Source: DASSFG01 sp035547915
Lineage (GTDB): Bacteria; Planctomycetota; Planctomycetia; Pirellulales; JAICIG01
Direction of reading: 5' to 3'
DNA length: 64,000 bases
Assembly: GCA_035547915.1 (NCBI GenBank)
Contig: DASZTS010000045.1
Span: 75,114 to 139,113 of the forward strand
Position numbers and translations under genes: made by a program
Part shown: positions 26,075-35,600 of the stretch, one piece after another
Numbering within the stretch: the first letter of the stretch is position 1
Layout: each line of letters starts with the position of its first letter
Notes under the pieces: model-generated
The model's input: only the letters and a program-made list of their open reading frames with translations
What the model was told of the DNA's origin: nothing
Databases searched by the model: none

Positions 26075-26701
26075 ATGGCCCGTCACACTGGACCCGTTTG
26101 CAGGCTTTGCCGCCGCGAAGGAATGAAGCTGTTCCTCAAGGGAACTCGCTGCGATACGCCGAAGTGTGGCATCGAGCGGCGCGACAGCAACCCCGGCATG
26201 CACAATCAGCGCCGCGGAAAGCTCACCGACTACGGCTTGCACTTGCGTGAAAAACAGAAGGTCAAGCATTACTACGGCATTCTCGAACGCCAGTTCCGCC
26301 GCTATTTTTCCGAGGCGCAGCGCTCGAAGGGGAATACGGGCGCCACGCTGATGAGCCTGCTGGAGCGCCGGCTCGACAACGTGGTCCACCGGCTCGGTTT
26401 TGCCCACAGCCGGGCCCAGGCTCGGCAACTCGTGGCGCACGGGCATATCACGGTCAACGCTCATCGCGTGAACATTCCCAGCTATCTGTTGAAGCCGGGC
26501 GACGTGATTCGCGTGAAGAACAGGGCCAAGAGCTTGCAGGCGGTGCAGGCCAACATTGCCGAGAATCAGCGCCAGGTTCCGGACTTTTTGACTGTACTGG
26601 AAGGGCCGATCCCCGAAGGGCGCCTGTCGCGCTTGCCGGAGGATTTGGACGTCTCCATTCCGGTGCAGACGCAATTGATCATCGAATTGTGCTCCAAGTA
26701 A
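26075..26701 (+). CDS. rpsD: Ribosomal protein uS4, zinc (C+) form
   Basis: The 208-residue protein carries an N-terminal Cys set (C9, C12, C26, C31 in CRLC and CDTPKCG), the zinc-type S4. An S4 RNA-binding domain follows (LLERRLDNVVHRLGFAHSRAQARQLVAHGHI, read in parts). S4 nucleates 30S assembly and in many bacteria represses the alpha operon by binding its leader; no such leader structure was identified here. The gap before it (110 bases) holds no gene. Confidence 0.98.
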   Translation: MARHTGPVCRLCRREGMKLFLKGTRCDTPKCGIERRDSNPGMHNQRRGKLTDYGLHLREKQKVKHYYGILERQFRRYFSEAQRSKGNTGATLMSLLERRLDNVVHRLGFAHSRAQARQLVAHGHITVNAHRVNIPSYLLKPGDVIRVKNRAKSLQAVQANIAENQRQVPDFLTVLEGPIPEGRLSRLPEDLDVSIPVQTQLIIELCSK

Positions 26702-26776
26702 GCGCGTGCTGGTCGGGTTAAGGTTTCTACGCGGTCGGACTGCGAAGCGGCCGTCTTTTTTCGCTGGAGGGTTCTC

Positions 26777-27766
26777 ATGCGGATTCGTTGGCGTGGGCTG
26801 GAATTGCCCAGTCTGGTGACGTGCGATCGGTCGACCTTGAGTGCCACCTACGGTAAGTTCGTCGCCGAGCCGTTCGAGCGCGGCTTCGGCACCACGATCG
26901 GCAACAGCTTGCGGCGCATCTTGCTGTCGAGCCTCGAGGGGAGCGCCGTCACGCAGGTCAAGATTCACGGCGCGCAGCACGAGTTCACGACGCTGCCCGG
27001 CGTGGTCGAAGACGTCACCGACGTCGTGCTCAACATCAAGTCGCTGGTGGTCAAGAATCACAGCGAGAGCACCAAGGTGATCCGCATCGAGAAGAAGAAC
27101 AAGGGGCTCGTGACCGGCGCCGACATCAAGTCGGACGACACGGTCGAGGTCATCAACAAGCAGCACGTGCTGGCCACCCTGACCGAGGACGTGCCGTTCG
27201 AGATCGAGATGGTGGTGGAGAACGGCCGCGGCTATGTGCCGTCGACCGAGCACAGCCCGAACGTCGAGATCGGCATCATTCCGGTCGACGCGGTGTTCAG
27301 CCCCGTGGTGCGCGTGCGGTACGAAATCGAAGAGACCCGCGTCGGCCAGAAGACGAACTACGATAAGCTGACGCTGGAGATTTGGACCAACGGATCGGTC
27401 GGCCCCGAGATGGCCATGGTGGAGGCGGCCAAGATCCTCCGCAAGCATCTCAATCCGTTCATCCAGTACGCCGAACTGGGGCCGCAGGTTTTCGGCGACG
27501 GCCGCTCCGCGGCGCCCGTGCTTTCGGAAGCCGTCTTGGAAGAACGGCTGAATCGGCACGTGATCGACCTGGGGCTGTCGGTGCGTTGCCTGAATGCGCT
27601 CGAACAGGAAAAGATCGCGACGGTTCGCGAACTGGTGGGCCGCACGGCCGACCAGTTGCTCGACATCCGCAACTTCGGCGACCAGGCACTTTCCGAAGTG
27701 CGCGAGAAGCTGAACGAACTGGGGCTGCGGCTGGGAATGCGCGTGCCGGCCTCGACGTCGGCCTGA
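26777..27766 (+). CDS. rpoA: RNA polymerase alpha subunit
   Basis: The 329-residue protein has the dimerising N-terminal domain (FVAEPFERGFGTTIGNSLRRILLSS, read in parts) and a C-terminal domain with helix-hairpin-helix motifs (LNALEQEKIATVRELVGRT, FGDQALSEVREKLNELGL). Size is normal. A GGAGG ribosome site precedes the ATG. It assembles with beta, beta' and omega; its C-terminal domain contacts UP elements and activators. Confidence 0.98.
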   Translation: MRIRWRGLELPSLVTCDRSTLSATYGKFVAEPFERGFGTTIGNSLRRILLSSLEGSAVTQVKIHGAQHEFTTLPGVVEDVTDVVLNIKSLVVKNHSESTKVIRIEKKNKGLVTGADIKSDDTVEVINKQHVLATLTEDVPFEIEMVVENGRGYVPSTEHSPNVEIGIIPVDAVFSPVVRVRYEIEETRVGQKTNYDKLTLEIWTNGSVGPEMAMVEAAKILRKHLNPFIQYAELGPQVFGDGRSAAPVLSEAVLEERLNRHVIDLGLSVRCLNALEQEKIATVRELVGRTADQLLDIRNFGDQALSEVREKLNELGLRLGMRVPASTSA

Positions 27767-27858
27767 GGATGGCCGTCAGGCTGCGAGCTGCCGGCGGAGG
27801 CCGTCCTGCAACTTTGCTCCCATCAGCCCGATACGAAGTGAACATAAGGTAATCGACC

Positions 27859-28431
27859 ATGCGACATCGACGAAAAGGCCGCGTCTTGGGGCGCTCGCCG
27901 AGCCATCAGCGGGCGCTCCTCCGCAATCTCGCCAGCGCACTGTTTTTGACCGAGCGCGACGCAGAGCACGACGAGAACGCCCCGAAGGTCAAAGGGCGCA
28001 TCATCACGACATTGCCGAAGGCCAAGGAGCTGCGCCCGGTCGTCGAGAAATGCATCACGATCGCCGTACGCGGCCTGCGGGCCGAGACGGTTGCGTCCGA
28101 ATTCGCTACGGATGCCGAGCGCGACACCGAAGAATGGAAGCGCTGGCGGCAGGGGGCTGAATGGAAGAAGTGGGCCGCTGCCCGCGCGCCGGCTGTCAGT
28201 GCCCGCCGCCGTGTGCTGACGCTGCTGGGTGACAAGGAAGCCGTTCGCGTGCTGTTCGAGCAGGTCGCTCCACGGTTCCTCGACCGCAACGGGGGTTACA
28301 CGCGCATCTTGCGTCTCGCCAAGCCGCGTTTGGGCGATGCTGGAGTTCGTGCCATCGTCGAGTTCGTCGGCGTTCGCGATCGGGCGGCCCAACGGGCGCA
28401 GGCTCCGAAATTCGAGTCGGCCGAAGGCTAG
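27859..28431 (+). CDS. rplQ: Ribosomal protein uL17 with two insertions
   Basis: The core is clear: MRHRRKGRVLGRSPSHQRALLRNL (read in parts), TTLPKAKELRPVVEK and the FLDRNGGYTRILRL segment. At 190 residues it is far longer than the usual 115-130. One extra stretch of about 17 residues follows residue 30 (ERDAEHDENAPKVKGR), and a second of about 40 residues lies between residues 74 and 115 (rich in Glu, Lys, Trp and Arg). A Gln/Ala/Glu tail ends it. It sits near the exit tunnel on the 50S subunit. The insertions could be lineage specific. Confidence 0.95.
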   Translation: MRHRRKGRVLGRSPSHQRALLRNLASALFLTERDAEHDENAPKVKGRIITTLPKAKELRPVVEKCITIAVRGLRAETVASEFATDAERDTEEWKRWRQGAEWKKWAAARAPAVSARRRVLTLLGDKEAVRVLFEQVAPRFLDRNGGYTRILRLAKPRLGDAGVRAIVEFVGVRDRAAQRAQAPKFESAEG

Positions 28432-28533
28432 TCGCGCTGTCTTGCCGGTCGGGCTGCGGTGGCTTACACTTGGCGGCGGCCGTTAACCAAGGCCGCTGAC
28501 GAACGAAACTTCTTTGCGCATAAGGATACGCGC

Positions 28534-29151
28534 ATGGCGCCGGTTGCCGCACGCCGCCGTGAGCCAGAGCCGGACGGCTTTGACTTCACATACCACGCCG
28601 GGCGGCTTTGCGCCGATCTCTGCCAACGGCTAGAAGAACTGCGGCACATCGATATCAATCGCGTCGCGATTCGCTTCTGCCAGGTGCGCAAGGCGGTTTC
28701 ACACGGTCTGCAAGCCAGCCTGACGCCGCTCCGCTTCGAGCAGGGAAGCCTATACACGCGGCGGCGCGGGCGGCGCTTCACGATCCAGCGTCTCTATAGT
28801 CCCGGCGGCGAGGAGATGCTCTACCTGCTGAGCTTCTATCTGCCGCGCTTCTTGAACCAGGGTTTTGAGGAGAAGCTGGCCACGGTTGTCCACGAGTTGT
28901 GGCACATTTCACCCGACTTCAACGGTGATGTGCGGCGTCTGCCGGGCCGTTGTTACGCCCACGGCCACAACGAAGAGCACTACCACGCCTCGATGCACAA
29001 GCTGGCGCGTCGTTGGCTGGCCTTGGATCCGCCGTCCGACCTGTTCGATTTCCTGCGATACGACTTCAGCCAGCTACGTGGGCGATACGGCACCATTTAC
29101 GGCATGCGCATTCCGACTCCCCGGCTCATCGCCGCCGAAAACGCTGCCTGA
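28534..29151 (+). CDS. Putative zinc metallopeptidase (HELWH motif)
   Basis: I start at the ATG at 28534, which follows an AAGGAT ribosome site; an in-frame Met at 28459 has no such support. The 205-residue protein carries HELWH (120-124), the HExxH zinc signature in VVHELWH, followed by ISPDFNGDVRRLPGRCYAHG. The set resembles small zincin-like metallopeptidases found in phages and bacterial genomes. A third ligand is not certain. No signal peptide is visible, so it is likely cytoplasmic. It lies downstream of rplQ with a small hairpin (about 28475-28497) between them. Confidence 0.7.
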   Translation: MAPVAARRREPEPDGFDFTYHAGRLCADLCQRLEELRHIDINRVAIRFCQVRKAVSHGLQASLTPLRFEQGSLYTRRRGRRFTIQRLYSPGGEEMLYLLSFYLPRFLNQGFEEKLATVVHELWHISPDFNGDVRRLPGRCYAHGHNEEHYHASMHKLARRWLALDPPSDLFDFLRYDFSQLRGRYGTIYGMRIPTPRLIAAENAA

Positions 29152-29314
29152 GGCGGCCCGCAAGCCCGGCTGGCATGCCAGCGCCCCCTCGCAGGGTGCA
29201 GTGCTTTTTGGCACGTTCTCTGCTCTCGTTCATTCGGTCGGCATGGTGTCGGCAGACCAACAACAGGTCGAGGCCATCCCATTTTCGGCCAATTTTTGGC
29301 GAAGGAGGCTTGCC

Positions 29315-29485
29315 GTGGATACAGAGGAAGTGCGCGATCGCGAGCCGTTCGAAATCGAAGCCTTGGAGGAACGCATCGCTCCCAGCGTGGTTACCATGAA
29401 TAACCCCTGGCAAAACGTGCAGTGGACCGACGCGGGAGGCGGAAGCGGCAACGTGAATGTGTTTCTCGGCTACGATCCACCATGA
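29315..29485 (+). CDS. 56-residue protein with LEERIAPS motif
   Basis: A GAAGGAGG ribosome site (29301-29308) precedes a GTG at 29315. The product reads MDTEEVRDREPFEIEALEER up to residue 20 and continues IAPSVVTMN, ending with a glycine-rich GGGSGNVNVFLGYDPP. LEERIAPS is the same kind of motif as the LEER/LELR N-terminal tags of the giant surface proteins downstream. Short proteins with such a tag are typical of planctomycetes; their role is unknown. It may be a small exported or scaffold-attached peptide. Confidence 0.55.
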   Translation: MDTEEVRDREPFEIEALEERIAPSVVTMNNPWQNVQWTDAGGGSGNVNVFLGYDPP

Positions 29486-29575
29486 CGATCGTGACCTCGA
29501 GTACACAGGCGGGGCGAAGGTCGGGCGCCTGGGAAAGGCCACTGAGGGCATTTCCCAGCGCCGCTGGTGGTACTT

Positions 29576-29679
29576 TTGGAGCAACCGACAAGACCGGCTC
29601 GCGTTCCAAAGAATCGGCGTTTCGCGGCCGATTTTTTTCCCACGGCGCTCCGGCTCCGGGTTTTGCCAGACCGCTCTTA
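29576..29679. repeat. Dispersed intergenic repeat, copy 3
   Basis: This 104-bp unit aligns with the copies at 3546-3647 and 24522-24625. The core hairpin AATCGGC / GCCGATT (29612-29633) is followed by seven T on the plus strand. The right end CGCTCTTA overlaps the TAA stop of the 2943-residue minus-strand gene, whose stop codon is read from the TTA of that terminal repeat. It lies between convergent genes, where a terminator is useful to both. Confidence 0.8.
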
Positions 29680-32600
29680 GGAGAGCCGCGTGACACCGCC
29701 TGCCGCGGGTGGCGTCGGCGTCTGTTGATATTCGGCGCTGTCGATGAGTTCGATCTGTATCGTCCGTTGGGTCGCGCCCATCTGTAGGGCTGACACGTAG
29801 TTGGCCAGTTCGCCGGCCGTCGGGCTGCGTCCCAAGTACTGCTCGAAGATCGACGTGGTGACGTTCTCATAGTATTCGACGCTGCTGTTGAAGCCGTCGA
29901 CGACTTGCGTGCGGGTCATGGCGCCGGAATCGAGCTGTCCCGACCAATAGGCGAGGCCCGTTTGGTCGGGCTGGCGGTCCAACAGACGTTGGTATAGAGC
30001 GGTGACCCAGGCCTGGTTAGGCGAAAGGTCGGGGCGGGCTTGGCCGGCCGATGCATAGAACTCCGCCGAACTGATCATGCCGGCCACCACCGGCTCGGGG
30101 CCGCCGAAACTCGTCCACACACCGGTCCAGTATGCCACGCCGGCCGCGTCTGCTGGCCGCAAGAGGAACTGCTGGTAGTAGCTGTCGATAATTGGGTCGA
30201 GCCGCTCGGGGCTTTCAAAGATGCCTTGGGCGACAACGCTGTATGGCTGACCCTGTTGAATCAAGTTCACCCAGTACTCGAGTCCTGCCGCGTCGGGAGC
30301 CCGGTTGAGTACCTGCTGGTAGAGTTTGGAGATGACTGCGGCGGCGTCGGAACTAAGAGTGACGGTTGCTATGTTGCTGGTCGACAGACCGTCGCTGACA
30401 TCGTAGGTAAAGCTGTCGACCCCTTCGAACGTCGGCCCCGGAGTGTAGCTGAACGAGCCATCGGCGTTGAGTTGGAGGGTGCCGTTCGTGGGCTGAGTCA
30501 CAATCTTGGCACTCAGTCCAAGGCCGCTCGCCGCAATGTCACCGACGAGGACTCCCGCGGCGGCTGAAGCCGAACTGCTCGCCGCCGAACTCACGATGTA
30601 AGAATGGTTGATCGCGACCGGTGGCACGTCGACATCGATGGTGAAGGTCACGGGCGCCGAAGTGTCGCTACCGCCGTTGGCGGTGCCGCCGTTGTTTTGC
30701 AGCGACACTGTCATCGTGGCCTTGCCCGTCTGACCGGCTGCCGGCGTGAACGTCAGATTGCCGCTCGCATCGATAGCGGGCGAAATGCTAAACAGTCCCG
30801 GGTTGGTCAGCGAATCGACGCTCACCGAGAAGTCGACCGTTTCGTGCGGCTGGCTTGGTCCGGGGGAGATATTCGTTGCCCAAGCCACGCTCTGCGAGGG
30901 GGAATTCACCGCCACGTGCACATCGCCGCCCGGCGTGAACGTCGGCGGTTGGTTCACCTGGTCGACGTTGACGGTAATCGTATCGTCGGCCGTCTCGCCC
31001 GAGATATCAGTGGCACGCAGGTCGATGTGGGCGGTGCCGAATTCATCCGGCAAGACGTGCAAGGTCAACTTGCTTGTGTCCGGGTTGCCGGACGACAGGC
31101 TGGCCGAAACGAGGCTCGGGTTGTCGTTTCCCGCCACCGATAAGGTGAGATGGTCGCCCAATTGGAGATCGACGTCGACATCGTCAAAAACGCTCGCCAA
31201 GCTGCCGAACACGACATCCGCGGCGTTCTCGTTGACGTTGACGGTCCCGAGGGCGTTGGCCAAAGTCGGCGCGTGGTCGGTCGGGTTGACCTCGACGAAG
31301 AACTTAATGGTCGCTGAAGGCTGGCTTCCACCGGCCGTGGCCGTGACGTCGACGGTCGTTGTGCCGACGGCGTGCAAGGCGGGTGTGAAACTGAGCGTGC
31401 CTGCCGAATCGATCGTGGGTCGTCCCGTGGCGGTGAACAGGTCTGTATCGTCCGTCGTCACCTTATAGTCGATCGGTTCGCCGGCGGCGCCGGGCGTGGC
31501 CGCGATAAATCCGCTGATCGACGCCGTGCCCGAATCCTCGTCGACGATGGGATTCGTGCCAACGTGCGTGATGATAGGTGCCGGGTTGAGCGGATTGACC
31601 GTGATGGTGAACGATTGCGGGGCCGACGTGTCGACACCCCCGTTGGCGGCGCCACCGTTATCTTGCAAGGTGACGGTGACCGTCGCCGAGCCACTGACGC
31701 CGGTAGCGGCCGTGTACGTGAGCGTTCCCCCGGGGGTGATCGCCGGCGGCGTACTGAACAGCGCGGCATTCGAGTCGCTGGTCACATTGAAGTGCACCGT
31801 CTGATTGGCCTCGATCGCTGCGGACGGAGCTGAACTCGCCGGGCTGATGTGCGTGGCAAAGTTGTACACGGTCTGGATGCCGCCGTTTTCGCTGGTCGCC
31901 GGCGGATTTCCGGCCAGCGTGAAGCTGGGAGCCGTGTTCACGAACTGGGACGTGATGGTGAACGTTTGCGGGGCCGAAGTATCGATGCCGCCGTTCAGCG
32001 TACCGCCGTTGTCGTGCAGTTGTACGCTGACATGGGCGGTGCCCGCGCTCTTGAGGGCCACCGTGTAAGTCAGGTCGCCTGTCGCGGGGTCGATTTGCGG
32101 GAAGGATGAAAACAGGCCGGGGTTGTCCGACTTGACGATGAAATTGACCGACTGTCCGGCTTCGTTCGGTCCGCCGCCGGGGCCGATGCCCGTAGCCCAA
32201 CCGGTCACGGTCTGCGGACCGGCATCTTCGCTCACTGTCTGGTTCGCACCCGCGATGAATACAGGCGGTTGATTGACGGGCGCCACCGCGATCGTGAACG
32301 ATTGCGTCGCTGACGTGTCGATCCCACCGTTCGCCGTGCCACCGTTGTCGTGCAAATCGAGGCTCACTGTGGCCGTGCCGACGGCCTCCGGCGCGGTCGT
32401 AAACGTCAGATTGCCCGTGGCCGGATCGATCGACGGCAGTGTGGTGAAGAATGAGGGATCGTTGGTGGACACTTCGAAGTTCAGCTTCTGCGACGCCTCG
32501 TTCGGGGCACCGGGGCTGATGCCCGTAGCCCATCCGGTCACGGTCGTCAGGCCGGCATTTTGCAGCACGTTGACCGTGGCGCCGCTGGTGAAGAGCGGCG

Positions 32601-35600
32601 GTTGATTGACGGGCGTCACCGTGATCGTCAACGTTTGCGCCGCCGAGGTGTCCTGTCCGCCGTTGGCCGTCCCTCCATTGTCGTGCAGACGCACGGCGAC
32701 GTGAGCCACACCATTGGCATCAATCGCCGGCGTATAGGTCAACTTGCCGGTGACGGGGTCGATGGCCGGCAGCACGGAAAACAACGAATCGTTGTCCGTG
32801 GAAGTAATGAAACTCAGGGTCTGAGCGGACTCGTCGGGCGGACCCGCGCTCATGGCGGTCGCCCAGCCGGCGACGGTCTGCGATCCCGCGTTCTCCAGAA
32901 TCGTTTGATCGGATCCCGCCGCGAACGTTGGTGCTTGGTTCACAAACGTGATCGTCAGCAAGAACGTGACGGGGGCCGACGTGTCGACACCGCCGTTGGC
33001 CGTGCCGCCGTTGTCGTGGAGCATGACCGTGACATTCGCTTGGCCGCTCATCTGGGGCGTGGGCGTGAACGTGAGATTGCCCGTCGTGGGATCGATGGTG
33101 GGTGCCACGGCGAACAAAGCGGAATTGTCCGTGCCGACTTCGAAATTCAGCGCCTGTCGCGCTTCGTTTGCCGGCCCCGGCGAGATGTTCGTTGCCCAAC
33201 CCGGCACCGTCACCGCGCCAAAACTCCCGGCCATCGAGACGTCGCCCTGCGAAGCGAACGTTGGCGCCTGATTCGATTGCGTGACCGTGATCGTGAAGGT
33301 CTGCGCTGTCGATGTATCGATTCCGCCGTTGACGGTGCCGCCGTCGTCGTGCAGTTTGACGGTGACGTGCGCTGTGCCGACGGCATAGAGAGCCGGAGTG
33401 TACGTCAAGTTGCCGGTGGTCGGATCGATGGCCGGCGGCAACGAAAAGAGACTATCGTTGTCCGTCGACACGATGAAATTCAGGTTCTGATCCGATTCCT
33501 GCGGCGCGCCTGCGCTGATATTCGTTGCCCAGCCGGTTACAGTTTGCGGCCCGGGCGTCTCGTGAACGGTCTGATCGCTGCCCGCAGTGAAGACCGGCGC
33601 CTGGTTCACGAAATTAACCGTGATCGTAAACGTCTGGACGGCTGAGGTGTCGTTGCCGCCATCGTCGGTGCCACCGTTGTCCATCAGTTCGACACTGACA
33701 TTGGCCACGCCGCTGACGTCGGTCGCGGGCGTGAAGATCAAGTCGCCGGTGATGGGATCGATCTCCGGCGGAGTGGGAAAGAGGTCGGGATTGTCGGTGG
33801 CGACGACGAAGTTCAGCGTTTGGTACGACTCGCTGGGTGGTCCCGCGCTCATGCTCGCGGCCCAACCGGGCACGGTCTGCGTGCCCGAGTTCTCGTTCAC
33901 CACTTGGTCTCCGCCGGCGGTAAAGCTCGGTGCATGGTTGACCAGATCGACCGTGATCGTGAACGTCTCCGCGACCGACGCATCTTGCCCGCCGTTGGCG
34001 GTTCCACCGTCGTCGTCCAATTCGACCGTGATCGTCGCAATGCCCCACATGTCGGTGGCCGGAGTAAAGCTCAAGTCGCCGGTGGTGGGATCGATCGTCG
34101 GCGGCGATGAGAAGAGCCCCGGATTGCTGTTGTTGGTGACGTTGAACGTCAGCACTTGGCTCGCTTCCTGCGCATCGCCGGCGCTGATGTTGCTAGCCCA
34201 GCCGGGTACATCGTCGTCGCCCGAGTTCTCCAGCACTTCCACGTCACCTTGCGACGCGAACATGGGCGGCTGATTGACAAAGTTCGCGGTGATGGTGAAG
34301 GTCTGTGCCGTCGATGTGTCGCTGCCGCCGTTGGTCGTTCCACCATTATCTTGCAGCTTGACGCTCACGTTGGCTACGCCACTCACGTCGTGGGCCAGCG
34401 TATAGGTGAGCGTGCCCGTAGTCGGATCGATAGCCGGCAAGACGGCGAAGAGCGCGTTGTTGTCGGTGGTCACGTTAAAGTGCAGGGTTTGAGCGGCTTC
34501 GCTGGGCGGTCCCGCGCTGATGGCCGTAGCCCAGCCGGCGACCGATTGGGCGCCGGAGTTCTCGTCGACCGTTTGATCGGCACCGGCCGTAAAACTGGGC
34601 GCATGGTTGACGAGGTTCACCGTAATGATGAAGGACTCCAAAACCGATGTATCCTGGCCACCGAAGGCCGTCCCGCCGTCGTCCTGTAGTTGCACCGAAA
34701 CCTGCGCGGTGCCGTATTCGTCCGGAGTGGTGGTAAACGTCAAGTTGCCGGTAAGCGGGTCGATGCTGGGTGGCACGGCAAACAACGAGTTGGTACCGTT
34801 CATCACATCGGCGCCACCGTTCACGACCTGATACGTGACGAGGAAGGTCAGTGTCTGCGAGGCTTCGTCCGCCGGGCCGGGGATGACGTTTCTGGCCCAC
34901 CCCGTCACGCTATGGAAGCCGGTATTTTCGTTGACCGACTGGTTGGCGCCTACCGTGAACGTCGGGGCATGGTTCACACCGACCGTGATGGTAAACGTTT
35001 GCGTCGGCGACGTATCGCTGCCGCCGTTGGCCGTGCCGCCGTCGTTGCGCAGCGCCACGGTGATGTTGGCCGTGCCTCCCATGTTCGGTGCGGGTGTATA
35101 CGTCAGCGTGCCGTTGGCGTCGATGCTCGGTGCGACGGAGAACAAGTTGGGGTTGTCGTCCGTCAATACGAAGGTCGCAATCTCGTTTGTCTCGGCGAGC
35201 GCGCCGGGAAAAATGTTGGTGACGAAACCGGGCACGACCTGCGCCGGGGCGTTCAAGGCGACCGACTGTTGCGGCCCTTGCAGAGTGAACGAGGGCGCGA
35301 CATTCACCACCGAGTTGGCGACGTTGCCGAGGCGGACGAGGAAATCGTCCTGTTCGTCGGTGGCGCCAACGATGAGCGTGCCGAACTGCGACGGACCTAT
35401 CGAGACTCCCGTCGCGTAAACGTTTCCTTTCGCGTCGACGTAGTCGGCGGTGCCTTGATCTTCATCGGGGCCGCCGAACTGCTGGACATTGATGTAATTG
35501 CCGTTCGAGTCGAGCTCGGAGATGTAAATGTCGTAGCTGGCGCCGTTGGCCGTGAGATTTTGAGCGGGCCCGCTGTTGGGATTGAAGTTGATCGTTCCCG

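Noticed and set aside
30625..35307. Regular repeats suggestive of a CRISPR or satellite array
   Set aside because: The period is about 334 bp and in frame; the units are protein domains, not 25-40 bp repeats with spacers.
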